A DNA stretch of 64,000 nt, from assembly GCA_963830715.1 (NCBI GenBank), contig CAWHNS010000002.1:124001-188000 (forward strand), written 5' to 3'. The notes beneath the pieces are model-generated. The model did not search any database. It worked only from the letters and a program-made list of their open reading frames with translations, and had not been told where the DNA came from. How positions within the stretch are numbered: the stretch's first letter is position 1; every line of letters starts with the position of its first letter. Source of the DNA: CAVVMA01 sp963830715 (GTDB lineage: Bacteria; Desulfobacterota; Binatia; Binatales; Binataceae). Both the position numbers and the translations under genes were made by a program. Positions 18,627 through 27,072 of this stretch are shown in pieces.

Positions 18627-18773
18627 TTGGCGGCCAAGCCTGACATCTACGTTTGCCCTTCATGCAAAGGTCCGTTGGCGCGCGACGGCCAAGCATCTCA
18701 GGCCGGATTCCAGGGCTTCAGACCGCAGATTGATGGCTCCGTCCTGACCTTCGAGGCGCGCAAGCGGTCCTAG
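18627..18773 (+). CDS. Small CxxC protein (Trm112-like start)
   Basis: A 48-residue frame from TTG 18627 with GAGGAG about 9 nt upstream. The start KPDIYVCPSCKGPLARDG resembles the first half of Trm112p-like zinc-binding proteins, but the second cysteine pair is missing; it ends LTFEARKRS. It could be a real small protein, a truncated zinc ribbon, or chance. It is on the same strand as the crotonase gene, 62 nt upstream. Confidence 0.4.
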   Translation: MAAKPDIYVCPSCKGPLARDGQASQAGFQGFRPQIDGSVLTFEARKRS

Positions 18774-18835
18774 GGTCTTGCGATTGTAGACGCCGATGAG
18801 AGAATTGAGATTCGCCAGCACAAGGAGCAAATCAC

Positions 18836-19660
18836 ATGGCCAGCGGTCACATCCTGAAGGAAGTAAAAGACAGCGTCGCGACTATCACGCTCAATCGCCC
18901 CGAGAAACTGAACGCATTCTCGGGCGCGATGGCCCTGGAGCTTTACGGGGCGTTTGCCGAATACGACCAGAACGACGAGGTGCGCGTGATCGTCGTCACC
19001 GGCGCGGGCCGCGCGTTCAGCGCGGGCGCGGATCTGTCGAGTGGCGGCAGCACGTTTGACGCTGACGCGCGTGCGGAGCGCCGCGAACGGCCGGCGCCCG
19101 CGATTCGGCCGTGGAACGTGCGCAAACCGATCATCGCGGCGATCAACGGGCCGGCGGTCGGAATGGGAATCACGCTGCCGATGCAATGGGACATCCGCGT
19201 CGCGGCCGAGAGCGCGCGAATCGGCTTCGTGTTCGTGCGGCGCGGAATAATTCCGGAGGCGCTCAGCCTGTGGACCGTGCCGCGAATGATCGGACTGGCT
19301 AAGGCCAACGAACTGCTGATGACCGGGCGGATTATCAGCGCGCGCGAGGCCCTCGAATTCGGAATCGTGAGCCACGTGTGGCCCGACGCGGAGTTCATGA
19401 CCAAGGTGCGCGAGATGGCGCTCGACATCGCGCAGAACACGGCGCCGGTGTCGGTCGCGATAACCAAGCGGCTGATCTACGGACTGCTCGCGGAGCCCGA
19501 AGCGGAGAAGTCGCAGGCGGTAGATTCGAAAGCCTTCTGGTGGTCCGGCAAGCAGCCGGACGCGTACGAAGGGGTCAGCGCGTTCGTCGAGAAGCGCAAG
19601 CCCAAGTGGAAGATGAAGCCGTCGCAGGACATTCCCGAATTTATCCCGCCGATCAAGTGA
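18836..19660 (+). CDS. Enoyl-CoA hydratase/isomerase (crotonase) family protein
   Basis: Hydratase or isomerase acting on acyl-CoA, 274 residues. The start shows VATITLNRPEKLNAFSGAM. Oxyanion-hole segments are GRAFSAGADLSSG and INGPAVGMGITLPMQWDIRV, followed by FVRRGIIPEALSLWTVPRMI. The C-terminal part AFWWSGKQPDAYEGVSAFVE is longer than in simple hydratases but common in environmental crotonases. ATG 18836 lies a few bases after AAGGAGCAAATCAC, giving a good ribosome-binding site. Exact substrate unknown. Confidence 0.9.
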   Translation: MASGHILKEVKDSVATITLNRPEKLNAFSGAMALELYGAFAEYDQNDEVRVIVVTGAGRAFSAGADLSSGGSTFDADARAERRERPAPAIRPWNVRKPIIAAINGPAVGMGITLPMQWDIRVAAESARIGFVFVRRGIIPEALSLWTVPRMIGLAKANELLMTGRIISAREALEFGIVSHVWPDAEFMTKVREMALDIAQNTAPVSVAITKRLIYGLLAEPEAEKSQAVDSKAFWWSGKQPDAYEGVSAFVEKRKPKWKMKPSQDIPEFIPPIK

Positions 19661-20324
19661 TCGAGCCGGTCGGAGACGACTCCGGCGGCGCGCTGGCTTA
19701 CTCGTGAAGTGTCGCGACCGGATTCGGCGTCGAATTGCAGGAATTTCTGAGAAAAGGTCCTCTTCACTCGTGGAAAATCGTTCCCATCGACGGCACCTCT
19801 GCGTTCGGCAGAGGATCTTTGAAGAAGTCGCCGGGTTGGAAGCGTACCCGTCCGGAAACTCACCGCGCGGCGACGCGGGCATCGGCCTTTGAACGATTCG
19901 CCGCCTTCGATGCAAAACTTCGCGCCCGCGGCATGCTCGGCACTGCATTTGAAGCAGGTCACTCGCCGGTGCCTCTTAGTTTGAATGGTTTGTTCAAACG
20001 CTTCATTCGGCGCTCACCACAGGCGGACGGCTTGGATCCAGCAACCGGTCCGACTCCACCGGAGTCGCGAGCGGACGGAGGTGCTGCGCGCCTGTGCGCA
20101 AAACGCGGGTGCGCGTTGCGCCGCAACAGCTTCAAGGCGCGCGCCGGACCCGCGCGAGCCCGCTTGGCAGCGCGCGACGAGCGCGGGTGTTTTCTGACCA
20201 GCCCCCTCTAGCCATTGATTCCCCAATAGTCTTCCGCTACGGTACGGCTGGTTTTGTTCTTCTGAAGAATTAACTGCTACGAGACAAGTGCCTGTCGGGC
20301 ACAAAACAAGGGAGAAATACGAAG
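19661..20324. other. Interval with dispersed repeat and possible zinc-ribbon remnant
   Basis: No intact gene. On the minus strand from 19962 a short stretch, MTCFKCSAEHAAGAKFCIEG, looks like the start of a zinc-ribbon protein (usual pattern CxxC...AGAKFCxxCG), but the fourth Cys is Gly. The frame then loses all resemblance and overlaps the crotonase gene. I read it as a degenerate fragment. The second copy of the dispersed repeat lies at 20092-20188. Confidence 0.3.
20092..20188. repeat. Dispersed repeat, copy 2
   Basis: Same block order as 18391-18478: GTTGCGCCGCAACAG, CTTCAAGGCGCGCGCCGGAC and GCGCGCGACGAGCGCG. Here the spacer between the last two blocks is longer. It is followed within about 140 nt by the small secreted-protein gene at 20325. 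Confidence 0.65.
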
Positions 20325-20813
20325 ATGCGCAAAACGAGTTTGGTCGGTTCATTAGCAATGGGGACGCTAGCGCTACTGGTCGCGACGGCTGCAAAAGCGC
20401 AGGTGTCCGTGCCGCCCGGAAGCCGCAATCCCGCCATCTTGAACGGAACCTTCGTTTTCTCTTTCCTTGGTGGTTACGATGTGCAGGACGAGGGTCACAC
20501 GAAAGCTGGCACGGGATCGATCACGTTCGACGGGAGGGGTAACATCAGCGGCGGCGTCATCCACTGCAACGACAACCAGACCGAATATAACTCGACGATA
20601 ACCGGCGGCAAATATTCCGTTAACCTCGACGGCACCGGGTTTGCGGCGGTAGTCACGGCCACAAAAGTCTGTGATGGCGACGGCAATGGCATCGATTTGC
20701 AGCTAACGGTGGGCGCAGGCGGCAGCAGGCTGAGGTTCGCCACCGACGCCAGCGATCTCAACACGGACGACGGGCAAAAGATTGTTATTGCGGGCGAAGG
20801 AGAACCGCTCTAG
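20325..20813 (+). CDS. Small secreted beta-rich protein, unknown function
   Basis: 162 residues. Signal peptide MRKTSLVGSLAMGTLALLVA ends AKAQV; the mature protein is about 135 residues, rich in Gly, Thr and Asp. It alternates short hydrophobic strands (ILNGTFVFSFLGGYDV, AGTGSITFDGRGNISGGVI), suggesting a beta-sandwich or barrel-like fold. Two Cys (IHCNDN and KVCDGD) could form a disulfide. A comparable GTFVFSF...GSITFDGRGNISGG pattern appears in uncharacterised exported proteins of soil bacteria. An AAGGGAGAAATACGAAG stretch precedes ATG. Two strong hairpins follow the stop. Confidence 0.65.
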   Translation: MRKTSLVGSLAMGTLALLVATAAKAQVSVPPGSRNPAILNGTFVFSFLGGYDVQDEGHTKAGTGSITFDGRGNISGGVIHCNDNQTEYNSTITGGKYSVNLDGTGFAAVVTATKVCDGDGNGIDLQLTVGAGGSRLRFATDASDLNTDDGQKIVIAGEGEPL

Positions 20814-20827
20814 TAACAACTTTCACG

Positions 20828-20849
20828 ACACCCAAGGCCCCTTGGGTGT
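20828..20849 (+). terminator. Hairpin after small secreted protein
   Basis: ACACCCAAGG-CC-CCTTGGGTGT, a perfect 10-bp stem with a two-base centre, 15 nt after the stop at 20813. No T-run follows, so intrinsic termination is uncertain. Confidence 0.55.
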
Positions 20850-20871
20850 TCACCAGACACTTATAGTCTAG

Positions 20872-20917
20872 GCGCCCTTCCGCATTCGCCGTTTTTTGGC
20901 GAAGAGAGGAAGGGCGC
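20872..20917 (+). repeat. Second hairpin with inner stem
   Basis: Outer arms GCGCCCTTCC (20872-20881) and GGAAGGGCGC (20908-20917), with an inner stem TTCGCC...GGCGAA around a T-rich loop. It lies 22 nt beyond the first hairpin. It could be a terminator pair or a structured RNA end. The next 250 nt to 21164 hold no supported gene. Confidence 0.6.
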
Positions 20918-21164
20918 GGGTCATTTTTCGCGACCCGCCGCCAACTGATTCGCCGCGAACGCGGCGGCTGCGGCGGTATCAGCATGCTCCGCCGCCTAGG
21001 CTGGAGCCCGGCCAGCAATTCAGCTTCAAGCCGCAGGCGGGTCATCGCATCCGGCCTCAGACTGCTCGACTCCCGACGATTCCGCTCCGCGTTCATCTGC
21101 GCTTGGTTCATTCAGCAGCGCCTTGGCGTCTTTCAGGTCAGCGGTGTCGTCATCGTCTTACTTT

Positions 21165-22055
21165 TTAGGCCGTAGCATGTTCGATAAACGCGCCGATCTT
21201 GGTGACCGCCTGCTGGGCCTCATCCAGCATAGGCCCGAAAATCTGGAAGACGTGAATCATGTTCGCCCACGGCTCGTAGGTCACCTTCACGCCGGCCTTC
21301 TTCGCGCGCTCGGCCAGCCGTGACGAATCATCGAGGAGAGTTTCCGCGGTTCCCACCTGGATTAGCAGCGGGGGCAAGCCGGAAAGCTCGGCGTATAGCG
21401 GCGAGGCAAGCGGCGTGCGCGGAGGTTTCCCGGCCAGGTAAGCCTCCGCCATCTTGAGCAGTCCGTCCTTCTGGACCATCGGATCGACCGCCGCTTTGGT
21501 TTTAATCGAATCGCCGGTGCCCTCCAGATCAACCCAGGGCGACAGGCACGCGCCCGCTGCGGGCAGCGGCAACTTCGCATCCCGTACCGCCACCAGCGCC
21601 GCCACGGTAAGGCCGCCGCCGGCCGAATCACCGGCCACCGCGATGCGCGACGGCTTAAGTCCCTGCGCGAGCATGAAGCGATACGCCGCCACCGCATCCT
21701 CCACCGCCGCCGGATGCGGATGCTCGGGCGCGAGGCGATAATCGATCACGAGCACCTTCGCCTTCGATGCCCTGGAGATTCGCCCAGCCAGCGCGCGATG
21801 CGTCCCGATCGAGCCGATCACATAGCCGCCGCCATGAAGGTACAGAACCGACCGGCCCGCATCGGCATTCGGCGCGGTAATCCATTCAGCCTTCCTGTTT
21901 CCTACTTGCACAGGCTCTTTCCTGATGTCCGGCTCAAGCGGAAAGAAGTTCGCAAACTGATCGAATCCAGCGCGCGTCTCCTCGACGGTGGCATCAGGGT
22001 TGTTGGGCCTTGCCTTGAGCATCTGGACAATCGTGTCGAGCTGCTGTTGTGACAT
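21165..22055 (-). CDS. Alpha/beta hydrolase, hormone-sensitive-lipase family
   Basis: Esterase of 296 residues. Oxyanion motif HGGG (residues 74-77, LYLHGGGYVIG), then VLVIDYRLAPEHPHPAAVED and the nucleophile Ser144 in AGDSAGGGLT. The acid and His lie in the C-terminal part (LLDDSSRLAERA, MIHVFQIFG). These are all HSL/family IV esterase hallmarks. Length is typical, there is no signal peptide, and it probably hydrolyses short acyl esters in the cytoplasm. It is flanked by non-coding DNA on both sides, so likely monocistronic. Confidence 0.92.
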   Translation of the reverse strand: MSQQQLDTIVQMLKARPNNPDATVEETRAGFDQFANFFPLEPDIRKEPVQVGNRKAEWITAPNADAGRSVLYLHGGGYVIGSIGTHRALAGRISRASKAKVLVIDYRLAPEHPHPAAVEDAVAAYRFMLAQGLKPSRIAVAGDSAGGGLTVAALVAVRDAKLPLPAAGACLSPWVDLEGTGDSIKTKAAVDPMVQKDGLLKMAEAYLAGKPPRTPLASPLYAELSGLPPLLIQVGTAETLLDDSSRLAERAKKAGVKVTYEPWANMIHVFQIFGPMLDEAQQAVTKIGAFIEHATA

Positions 22056-22305
22056 CGCTAGCCTCCGTGATGGTGAGTTTACGTTTCGTTATATCGCGGC
22101 GGTCGAGCCGCCGGAAAGCCCCTAACCTGCGTTCTCGTCTCATCATTTTCTCCATAGGTTGTTGTCGGCGAGAGCGACTGGATCGCCCTTGTGCAGCCGC
22201 CAGCAGGGCCTCGGCAGTGGTACCATCGTCTCGTGGCCAACGGACGAAGTCGCCGGCGCGATTGATCGAGCCGATGTGGTGCATCTCCCAACGCCTGTAA
22301 TTCTT

Positions 22306-22323
22306 GTCCGGACAACGTCCGGA
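22306..22323. promoter_or_regulatory. Repeated GTCCGGA sites upstream of TacA-like antitoxin
   Basis: Two GTCCGGA units (22306-22312 and 22317-22323), each containing the palindrome TCCGGA, spaced 4 nt apart and ending 36 nt before GTG 22360. This position suits an operator through which the antitoxin represses its own operon. The rest of 22056-22359 shows no gene. Confidence 0.4.
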
Positions 22324-22359
22324 TGCTATCTTATCTCGAGCGTAAGAGGAGTTTCGCCA

Positions 22360-22630
22360 GTGCCGGCAGTTTCAAAGAGCGAGCGATGGACGTGCCGGTC
22401 AGTCCTGCGGCTGAGGACGCTTGCAGATGGCTGCGGCTCAAGTTAACAAGACCGTGAGCCGTTTTCTATTAGACGCGGGCCTGACCGCAGCAGCAGAGAC
22501 TCTCGAAGACCGGCGTTCTTTCGTGCTTGACAAGGACCGCTGGAGCGCGTTGGTGAAAATCCTGGACCGGCCACCTCGCGTGAAGCCGAAGCTGGCGCGG
22601 CTCCTCGCCCAACGGAGCATCCTTGAGTGA
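22360..22630 (+). CDS. DUF1778 (TacA-like) antitoxin, doubly frameshifted
   Basis: GTG 22360 follows GAGGAG by 8 nt. Expected ribbon-helix-helix N-terminus is seen in pieces: VPAVSKSER in one frame, MDVPVSPAAEDA in a second. From 22421 the C-terminal toxin-binding part runs in a third: QVNKTVSRFLLDAGLTAAAE, RRSFVLDKDRWSALVKIL and DRPPRVKPKLARLLA. The last is the classic TacA ending. Two indels, at about 22385 and 22420, break it. Its stop overlaps the GTG of the toxin gene (GTGA). Confidence 0.65.
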
Positions 22631-23144
22631 GCGGAGGCGCCTCGCGCGAGCCTCTCTGATCGATCCACAAGCTGAGTTCGGAAGACATCACGGTTTCGTT
22701 CGATTGCGGGAGAGACGAGCTTAACCGTTTTCTAAAGAGATTCGCGCTCGCGAATCAAGCTGCCAACGCGGCGCAAACGTACGTGACCTGTCGCGGAAGG
22801 CAGGTCGCGGGCTACTACAGCCTGGCCGTCGGATCGGTTCAGCGCGAACATTCTCCCTCGCGCGCGGTCAAAGGCCTCGCCGGCCATCCGGTCCCGGTAA
22901 TGATACTCGCCCGACTGGCGGTCGATCGCTCCGAGCAAGGCTGCGGCATCGGCAGGGGACTCCTGAAGAACGCCCTGCTGCGCACGGCGCAGGGGCCGAG
23001 ATCGCGGGCATCCGCGCCCTGGTAGTGCACGCAAAGGACGACGAGGCCCGGCGCTGGTACGAACGATTCGATTTCGAGCCAAGCCCGACCGATCCGCTTC
23101 ACTTGTTCCTGTTGCTGAAGGATTTACGGAAGTTGCTGAAATAG
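22627..23144 (+). CDS. GNAT acetyltransferase toxin (TacT-like), frameshifted
   Basis: Acetyltransferase of the class that blocks translation by acetylating aminoacyl-tRNA. After the GTG start the true sequence reads IHKLSSEDITVSFDCGRDEL and NRFLKRFALANQAANAAQTY, then VAGYYSLAVGSVQ. The acetyl-CoA loop region LARLAVDRSEQGCGIGRGLL corresponds to the family's Q/R-x-x-G-x-G/A motif. The end, in another frame, is ALVVHAKDDEARRWYERFDF followed by FEPSPTDPLHLFLLLKDL. Frameshifts lie at about 22655 and 22995. Whether the pair is dead or only mis-sequenced cannot be decided here. Confidence 0.7.
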
Positions 23145-23149
23145 CTCTG

Positions 23150-23533
23150 CCCGGCCTTATCCATGCGCCGTGCGCCCAGTAGCGATACGCCTCGATCCGC
23201 TCCGCGCCGGCGGGTGGCGGCTTGGGCAACGGGAGGTGGCGGAGGATCGGGATCGACTGACGTTTCGTGGCCGCGACGGCAGTAGGCCGCGATCTTCAGC
23301 CGCGCCATGATGTCAATGCGTTCGACCGCTACGGCGACGCCGAGTACCTTCGTCTCGAACAGGAGCGCGAGGTGCTCGTCGATCATCGATGAAGATCCCG
23401 TGCGTTGCTCGGACTCGCCGTCAGCGTCCACGACCGCCTCTTCCACAAGCCCCTGCAGCCGCTGCTTGCTCGGCGGCCACGGAGCCTCTCGCCTCCTCGT
23501 GCCCGCTGCGCTCCGCTCGCTGTTACGCCGCAT
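23150..23533 (-). pseudogene. Conserved small protein remnant, frameshifted
   Basis: The minus strand shows RLQGLVEEAVVDADGESEQR, then MIDEHLALLFETKVLGVAVA in one frame, and PKPPPAGAERIEAYRYWAHG in another near 23160-23225. These resemble an uncharacterised small bacterial family that ends PPPxGAEWIEAYRxW; I recall the family only loosely. At least one frameshift separates the pieces. The frame runs on into the antisense of the TacT gene without an obvious natural stop, so the 3' end is uncertain. Confidence 0.35.
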
Positions 23534-23549
23534 ACAAACTCAAGGTTCC

Positions 23550-24183
23550 TGATGAAGCTGGCGAGGCGAAATGCTGTACTCTCCGGCGTACGCGGTAAGT
23601 CTCAGCGTGCGATCCGAATGCCGCCGACGATCGTTCACCGACCCGCCGCATGAACAGCGTCGAGGACACTGCGCGTCGAAGGTAAGGTTCCTATCTCGTC
23701 GATCGTTTACAGGTGCGACAGAAGCGGTGACGCCGCTGCGTATTGCCGACCACCACGTACGCACGAATCCGCTCGGTGATCAGGTGTTTGGCGACGATCG
23801 TGACAACGCGCACTATCCCTTCGATCGGCTCTATAGGATCAGTACGATCGCGAATGGCTTCTGGTCGAATCAGCAATATGTAAGAAGGTCCGGGAACGGG
23901 TTTGGGAACAACGCCCCATAGATCCAAGTTCTTTGACCTTCATTCCGAAATTTTATCAGTACGGCCGCCCTGGCGGACGTGAGCTAGCCCGCGTTTTGGA
24001 CGACTTTCCACAACCGGCTTCGCGGTCTGCCGAGTCTGTGGCCGCTGGCACTCCTCAGCGAACATCAACGAGGAGAAGGACTTTCGCCGCAGGCTGCCAG
24101 TCGCTCGTTCTTGGCCTCCTTCGCAAACCACGTTCGCGGCGCTCGTCCGCCCAGGCGCAAACCGCCGCGACCCGCGCCGTCTG
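23550..24183. other. Gene-poor stretch
   Basis: Frames of 75-115 codons exist on both strands, but none looks like a protein family and their composition shows no clear coding bias. Given the broken genes on the left, this may be decayed sequence. Nothing supported. Confidence 0.4.
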
Positions 24184-24420
24184 TCAGGAACGACGGCGGT
24201 AGAGGCCGCCCGCCCCACCCACGGCCGCCAATACATACATCCAGGCGCGGTGAGAGTCGAAGTAGACGCCTACTGCGCACAGCCCTGCCAACACGACGGC
24301 TTGCGCGCTGTAGGGAAGCCGGTCAAGCAAGCCGATAGCGCGAAACACAAGCATCAGTATGACCCCGAAGCAAAGGGCCAAGCCAACCGAGGCCGCGATG
24401 TAGAGAATCGGGTGTTCCAC
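24184..24420 (-). CDS. Small integral membrane protein
   Basis: 78 residues from GTG 24420 with two to three hydrophobic segments (ILYIAASVGLALCFGVILML, then AVVLAGLCAVGVY and WMYVLAAVGGAGGL) and an Arg-rich C-terminus. No family recognised. The hydrophobic pattern in a single clean frame is the main support. It stands alone between non-coding stretches. Confidence 0.45.
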   Translation of the reverse strand: MEHPILYIAASVGLALCFGVILMLVFRAIGLLDRLPYSAQAVVLAGLCAVGVYFDSHRAWMYVLAAVGGAGGLYRRRS

Positions 24421-24665
24421 TTTTGCGCCTTCCCGAGACAGCCCACTGGCCGCGCGCCGGACGCGGCGGAGCCTGAGTCATACCACGATGATGGCCAGAG
24501 CGGAAAAAGGGCACGGTGAGCCTCTCTCGCAAACCAGCGACGCGGTTTTGAGAGACACACTCAAAGAGATGGACGTGTCGACGGAGGTCGTGCGCGTTCG
24601 CGTTAGAGCCCCTGTTTTGGGGGGGCCGGGCGTCGCCGGCTGCGAAAGGCATTCTCTCGACTCCG

Positions 24666-25072
24666 CTACAGACTGTGCACGCCTTGGGATGTCGGCGGGC
24701 TGGCGTCTTCGCGTGGTGTTACGCTGATCGCTGCGGCTTTGCACGTTACTGAGGACCAGCAGTTTGTCGAGAGAGCGGTGCCATACGTCTCGCAACCCCA
24801 AGGAATCAGGCCGTTGGCGCCCAGCGATAATGCCTTGAGTCGTAACTGAGAAGTGGCGTCTTCCTCGCTTGCCAGGCGGTGTCCCAAAGCTTGTTCCGGC
24901 AGGAGGTCGCCTGGACGACACCAAGGGAAACGTAACCCAAGCCAACCAAGTCGGCCGGCTCGTAGGTTTTTACTTCCCTCGCGAGCGTTCGAGGCTGATC
25001 AACGTGCGCTACTTCGACGAACGGGCCGTAGCAGCCCGCCACAAGCAAACCGAGAAGTAGAAACGTCACCAC
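24666..25072 (-). CDS. RcsF/DUF4156-like outer-membrane lipoprotein, frameshifted
   Basis: GTG 25072 opens VTFLLLGLLVAGCYGPF, a lipoprotein signal with lipobox LVAGC. The mature part contains LGYVSLGVVQATSCRNKLWD, then after a frameshift near 24890 SEEDATSQLRLKALSLGANG and CETYGTALSTNCWSSVTCKA. The pattern of spaced cysteines, SLGANG and a final C-x-A-AI strand resembles RcsF/DUF4156 lipoproteins that sense envelope stress. Joined length is about 135 residues. Function is inferred from fold resemblance only. Confidence 0.55.
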
Positions 25073-25228
25073 CGGCCGCGCGTGATCGCGGGCAGGCCCT
25101 CTGCTCTTGGGGTCCGTGGTTGGCGATGGCCAAAAGGCATGCTCTCCTCGCGCCGAAGATCATCTATCCTGAGAGCGACCACCCGACAAGCGGCGACCCG
25201 AGCGAAGTGGAGAAAAAGCCGATTTCAC

Positions 25229-25304
25229 TGGTGGAGCTGAGCGGGGTCGAACCGCCGACCTCCTGAATGCCATTCAGGCGCTCTCCCAATTGAGCTACAG
25301 CCCC
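25229..25304 (-). tRNA. tRNA-Ala(GGC)
   Basis: A 76-nt minus-strand cloverleaf. Acceptor GGGGCTG pairs with CAGCTCC (one G-T), discriminator A and encoded CCA. D-arm AGCTCAATTGGGAGAGC; anticodon stem CCTGA/TCAGG with loop ATGGCAT (anticodon GGC); T-loop GTTCGACCC. Convincing alanine tRNA. Confidence 0.97.
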
Positions 25305-25374
25305 ACCGATCGGAAGGATTCCAGCTAAGCTAATGCCGCCGGGACTGTCAACCTGACTCGCGATGCGATGCGGC

Positions 25375-27060
25375 TCAGGCTTGCGCGCGGTCGAGGAGCT
25401 CGCGGGCGGCGCGGCGCAGCTTGTCGGTGATCTGCGTCCCGCCGAGCATCCGCGCGATCTCCTCGGCGCGCTCGGATGTCGCGAGCGCGCTCACGCTGCT
25501 GCGCGTGGAGCCGCGCCGTTCCTCTTTCTCCACCCGGAAGTGAGTATCGGCGAATGCCGCGATCTGCGGCAGATGAGTAATGCACAGCACCTGATGGAAC
25601 CGCGATAGCTGTTTCAGCTTGCGGCCAACGACTTCGGCGATCGCCCCGCCGATTCCCGCATCGACTTCGTCAAAGATCAGCGTCGCGACGCCGCGACGCC
25701 GCGCTTCGAGGCTCTTGAGCGCGAGCATCACGCGCGACAGTTCGCCGCCGGAGGCGATCCGCGCCAGCGCCATCGGCGGCTGCCCCAGATTCGGCGAGAG
25801 GTAGAACTCGACCGCGTCGATGCCCGCCGTCCCGATCGCGATTCCCTCGTGGACGAAGCCTGCCTCGCCGGCCGCTACCGTCCCGATACGCGCCTCGAAC
25901 GAAGGCGCTCGCATCCCGAGCGCCTTCAACTCCGCCTCCATCTTGCGTTTCAATTCCGCCGCGGCGCGATGGCGCGTTGCGCTGAGCTTCTTCGCAATCG
26001 CGCACAGCGCGTCCAGCGCGGCCGCCAGTTCCGCCTCGGCCTTCGACTTGTCTTCCTCGGCGCTTTCGAGTCCCGCGATCTCCGCACGCGAGCGCTCCCG
26101 CACTTCGATCGCCGATTCGATTGTGCCGCCGTACTTGCGCTTGAGGCGGCCCAGTTCCGCGAGCCGGCTTTCGATCTGCTCGAGGCGGGCCGGATCGGCC
26201 TCGATCCGCTCCGCATACGAACGCAACTCGTGCGCAGCCTCTGCGAGGCTCGCGCGCGCCGACGCGATCAGTTCGAGCGGCGCATCGAGCTTGCGATCGA
26301 TAGCGGCGGCGTCGGCAAGCCGGGCTTGCGCGCGCGCGACCAGCTCGATCGCAGCGCCGTCGGCGCCGTCGATCGTCTCCTGCGCCGCGTGCGCCGCCAC
26401 GGCGAGCCTGGCCGCGTTCGCTAGCACCGCGCGGGAGGCGGCCAGTTCCTCATCTTCGCCCGCGATCAGCGCGGCGCGTTCCAGTTCCGCGAGCTTGAAG
26501 CGGGCGAGTTCGAGCAAATCGCTGCGTTCGCGATCGCGGCGCGCGAGTTCCTCCAGCCGCGCGCGAATCCCGGAGGCCCTGCTGTAAGCGTCTTGATATT
26601 CGCCGAGCTGACGCTCGAGGCCGGCGTAGCGATCGAGGATGTGCAGATGACTTTCCGGGCGCAGCAGCGACTGCTGCTCGTGCTGCCCGTAGATCTGGAC
26701 GAGGGCCGCGCCGATTTTTGCCAGGCTGTTGACCGTCCCGAGTTCGTCGTTTATCAGGACGCGCGATCGGCTGCCCTCCGCGATCACGCGCCGGATGAGG
26801 AGTTCGCGCTGTCCGTCGCCGGGTGCGGTTTCCGGCAACCCCGCTTCACCCTCCAGCTCGAATATCGCTTCGACCGCGGCTTCCTTCTGCTCCACGCGAA
26901 TCACCTCGGATGAGGCGCGCGCGCCCAGCAGCATCGCGAGCGCGCTCATGATGATGGTCTTGCCGGCGCCGGTCTCGCCGGAGAGCACGTTCAGGCCGGG
27001 ACCGAACTGGAGCGCCGCTTCCTCGATTATTGCGAAGTTGCGGATGCGCAGTTCGAGCAT
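25375..27060 (-). CDS. recN: DNA repair ATPase RecN
   Basis: SMC-like ATPase acting in recombinational repair of double-strand breaks, 561 residues, full length. Walker A is SGETGAGKTIIM near residue 30; the Q-loop region is IYGQHEQQSLL. Long Ala/Glu/Arg-rich coiled coils occupy residues 150-370. The C-terminal ABC half has the signature ARIASGGELSRVMLALK, Walker B LIFDEVDAGIGG and the His switch CITHLPQIAAFADTHF. It is preceded by nadK (12 nt), the common recN-nadK pairing, in the same orientation. Confidence 0.96.
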   Translation of the reverse strand: MLELRIRNFAIIEEAALQFGPGLNVLSGETGAGKTIIMSALAMLLGARASSEVIRVEQKEAAVEAIFELEGEAGLPETAPGDGQRELLIRRVIAEGSRSRVLINDELGTVNSLAKIGAALVQIYGQHEQQSLLRPESHLHILDRYAGLERQLGEYQDAYSRASGIRARLEELARRDRERSDLLELARFKLAELERAALIAGEDEELAASRAVLANAARLAVAAHAAQETIDGADGAAIELVARAQARLADAAAIDRKLDAPLELIASARASLAEAAHELRSYAERIEADPARLEQIESRLAELGRLKRKYGGTIESAIEVRERSRAEIAGLESAEEDKSKAEAELAAALDALCAIAKKLSATRHRAAAELKRKMEAELKALGMRAPSFEARIGTVAAGEAGFVHEGIAIGTAGIDAVEFYLSPNLGQPPMALARIASGGELSRVMLALKSLEARRRGVATLIFDEVDAGIGGAIAEVVGRKLKQLSRFHQVLCITHLPQIAAFADTHFRVEKEERRGSTRSSVSALATSERAEEIARMLGGTQITDKLRRAARELLDRAQA

Positions 27061-27072
27061 GCATCCGCCGTG

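Noticed and set aside
19477..19962. Minus-strand zinc-ribbon gene
   Set aside because: Only the first ~20 residues look like a zinc ribbon, one Cys is missing, and the rest overlaps the crotonase gene antisense.
20785..21111. 108-codon minus-strand frame over the hairpins
   Set aside because: Arg/Pro-rich, covers the palindromes, and no ribosome-binding site or homology is seen.
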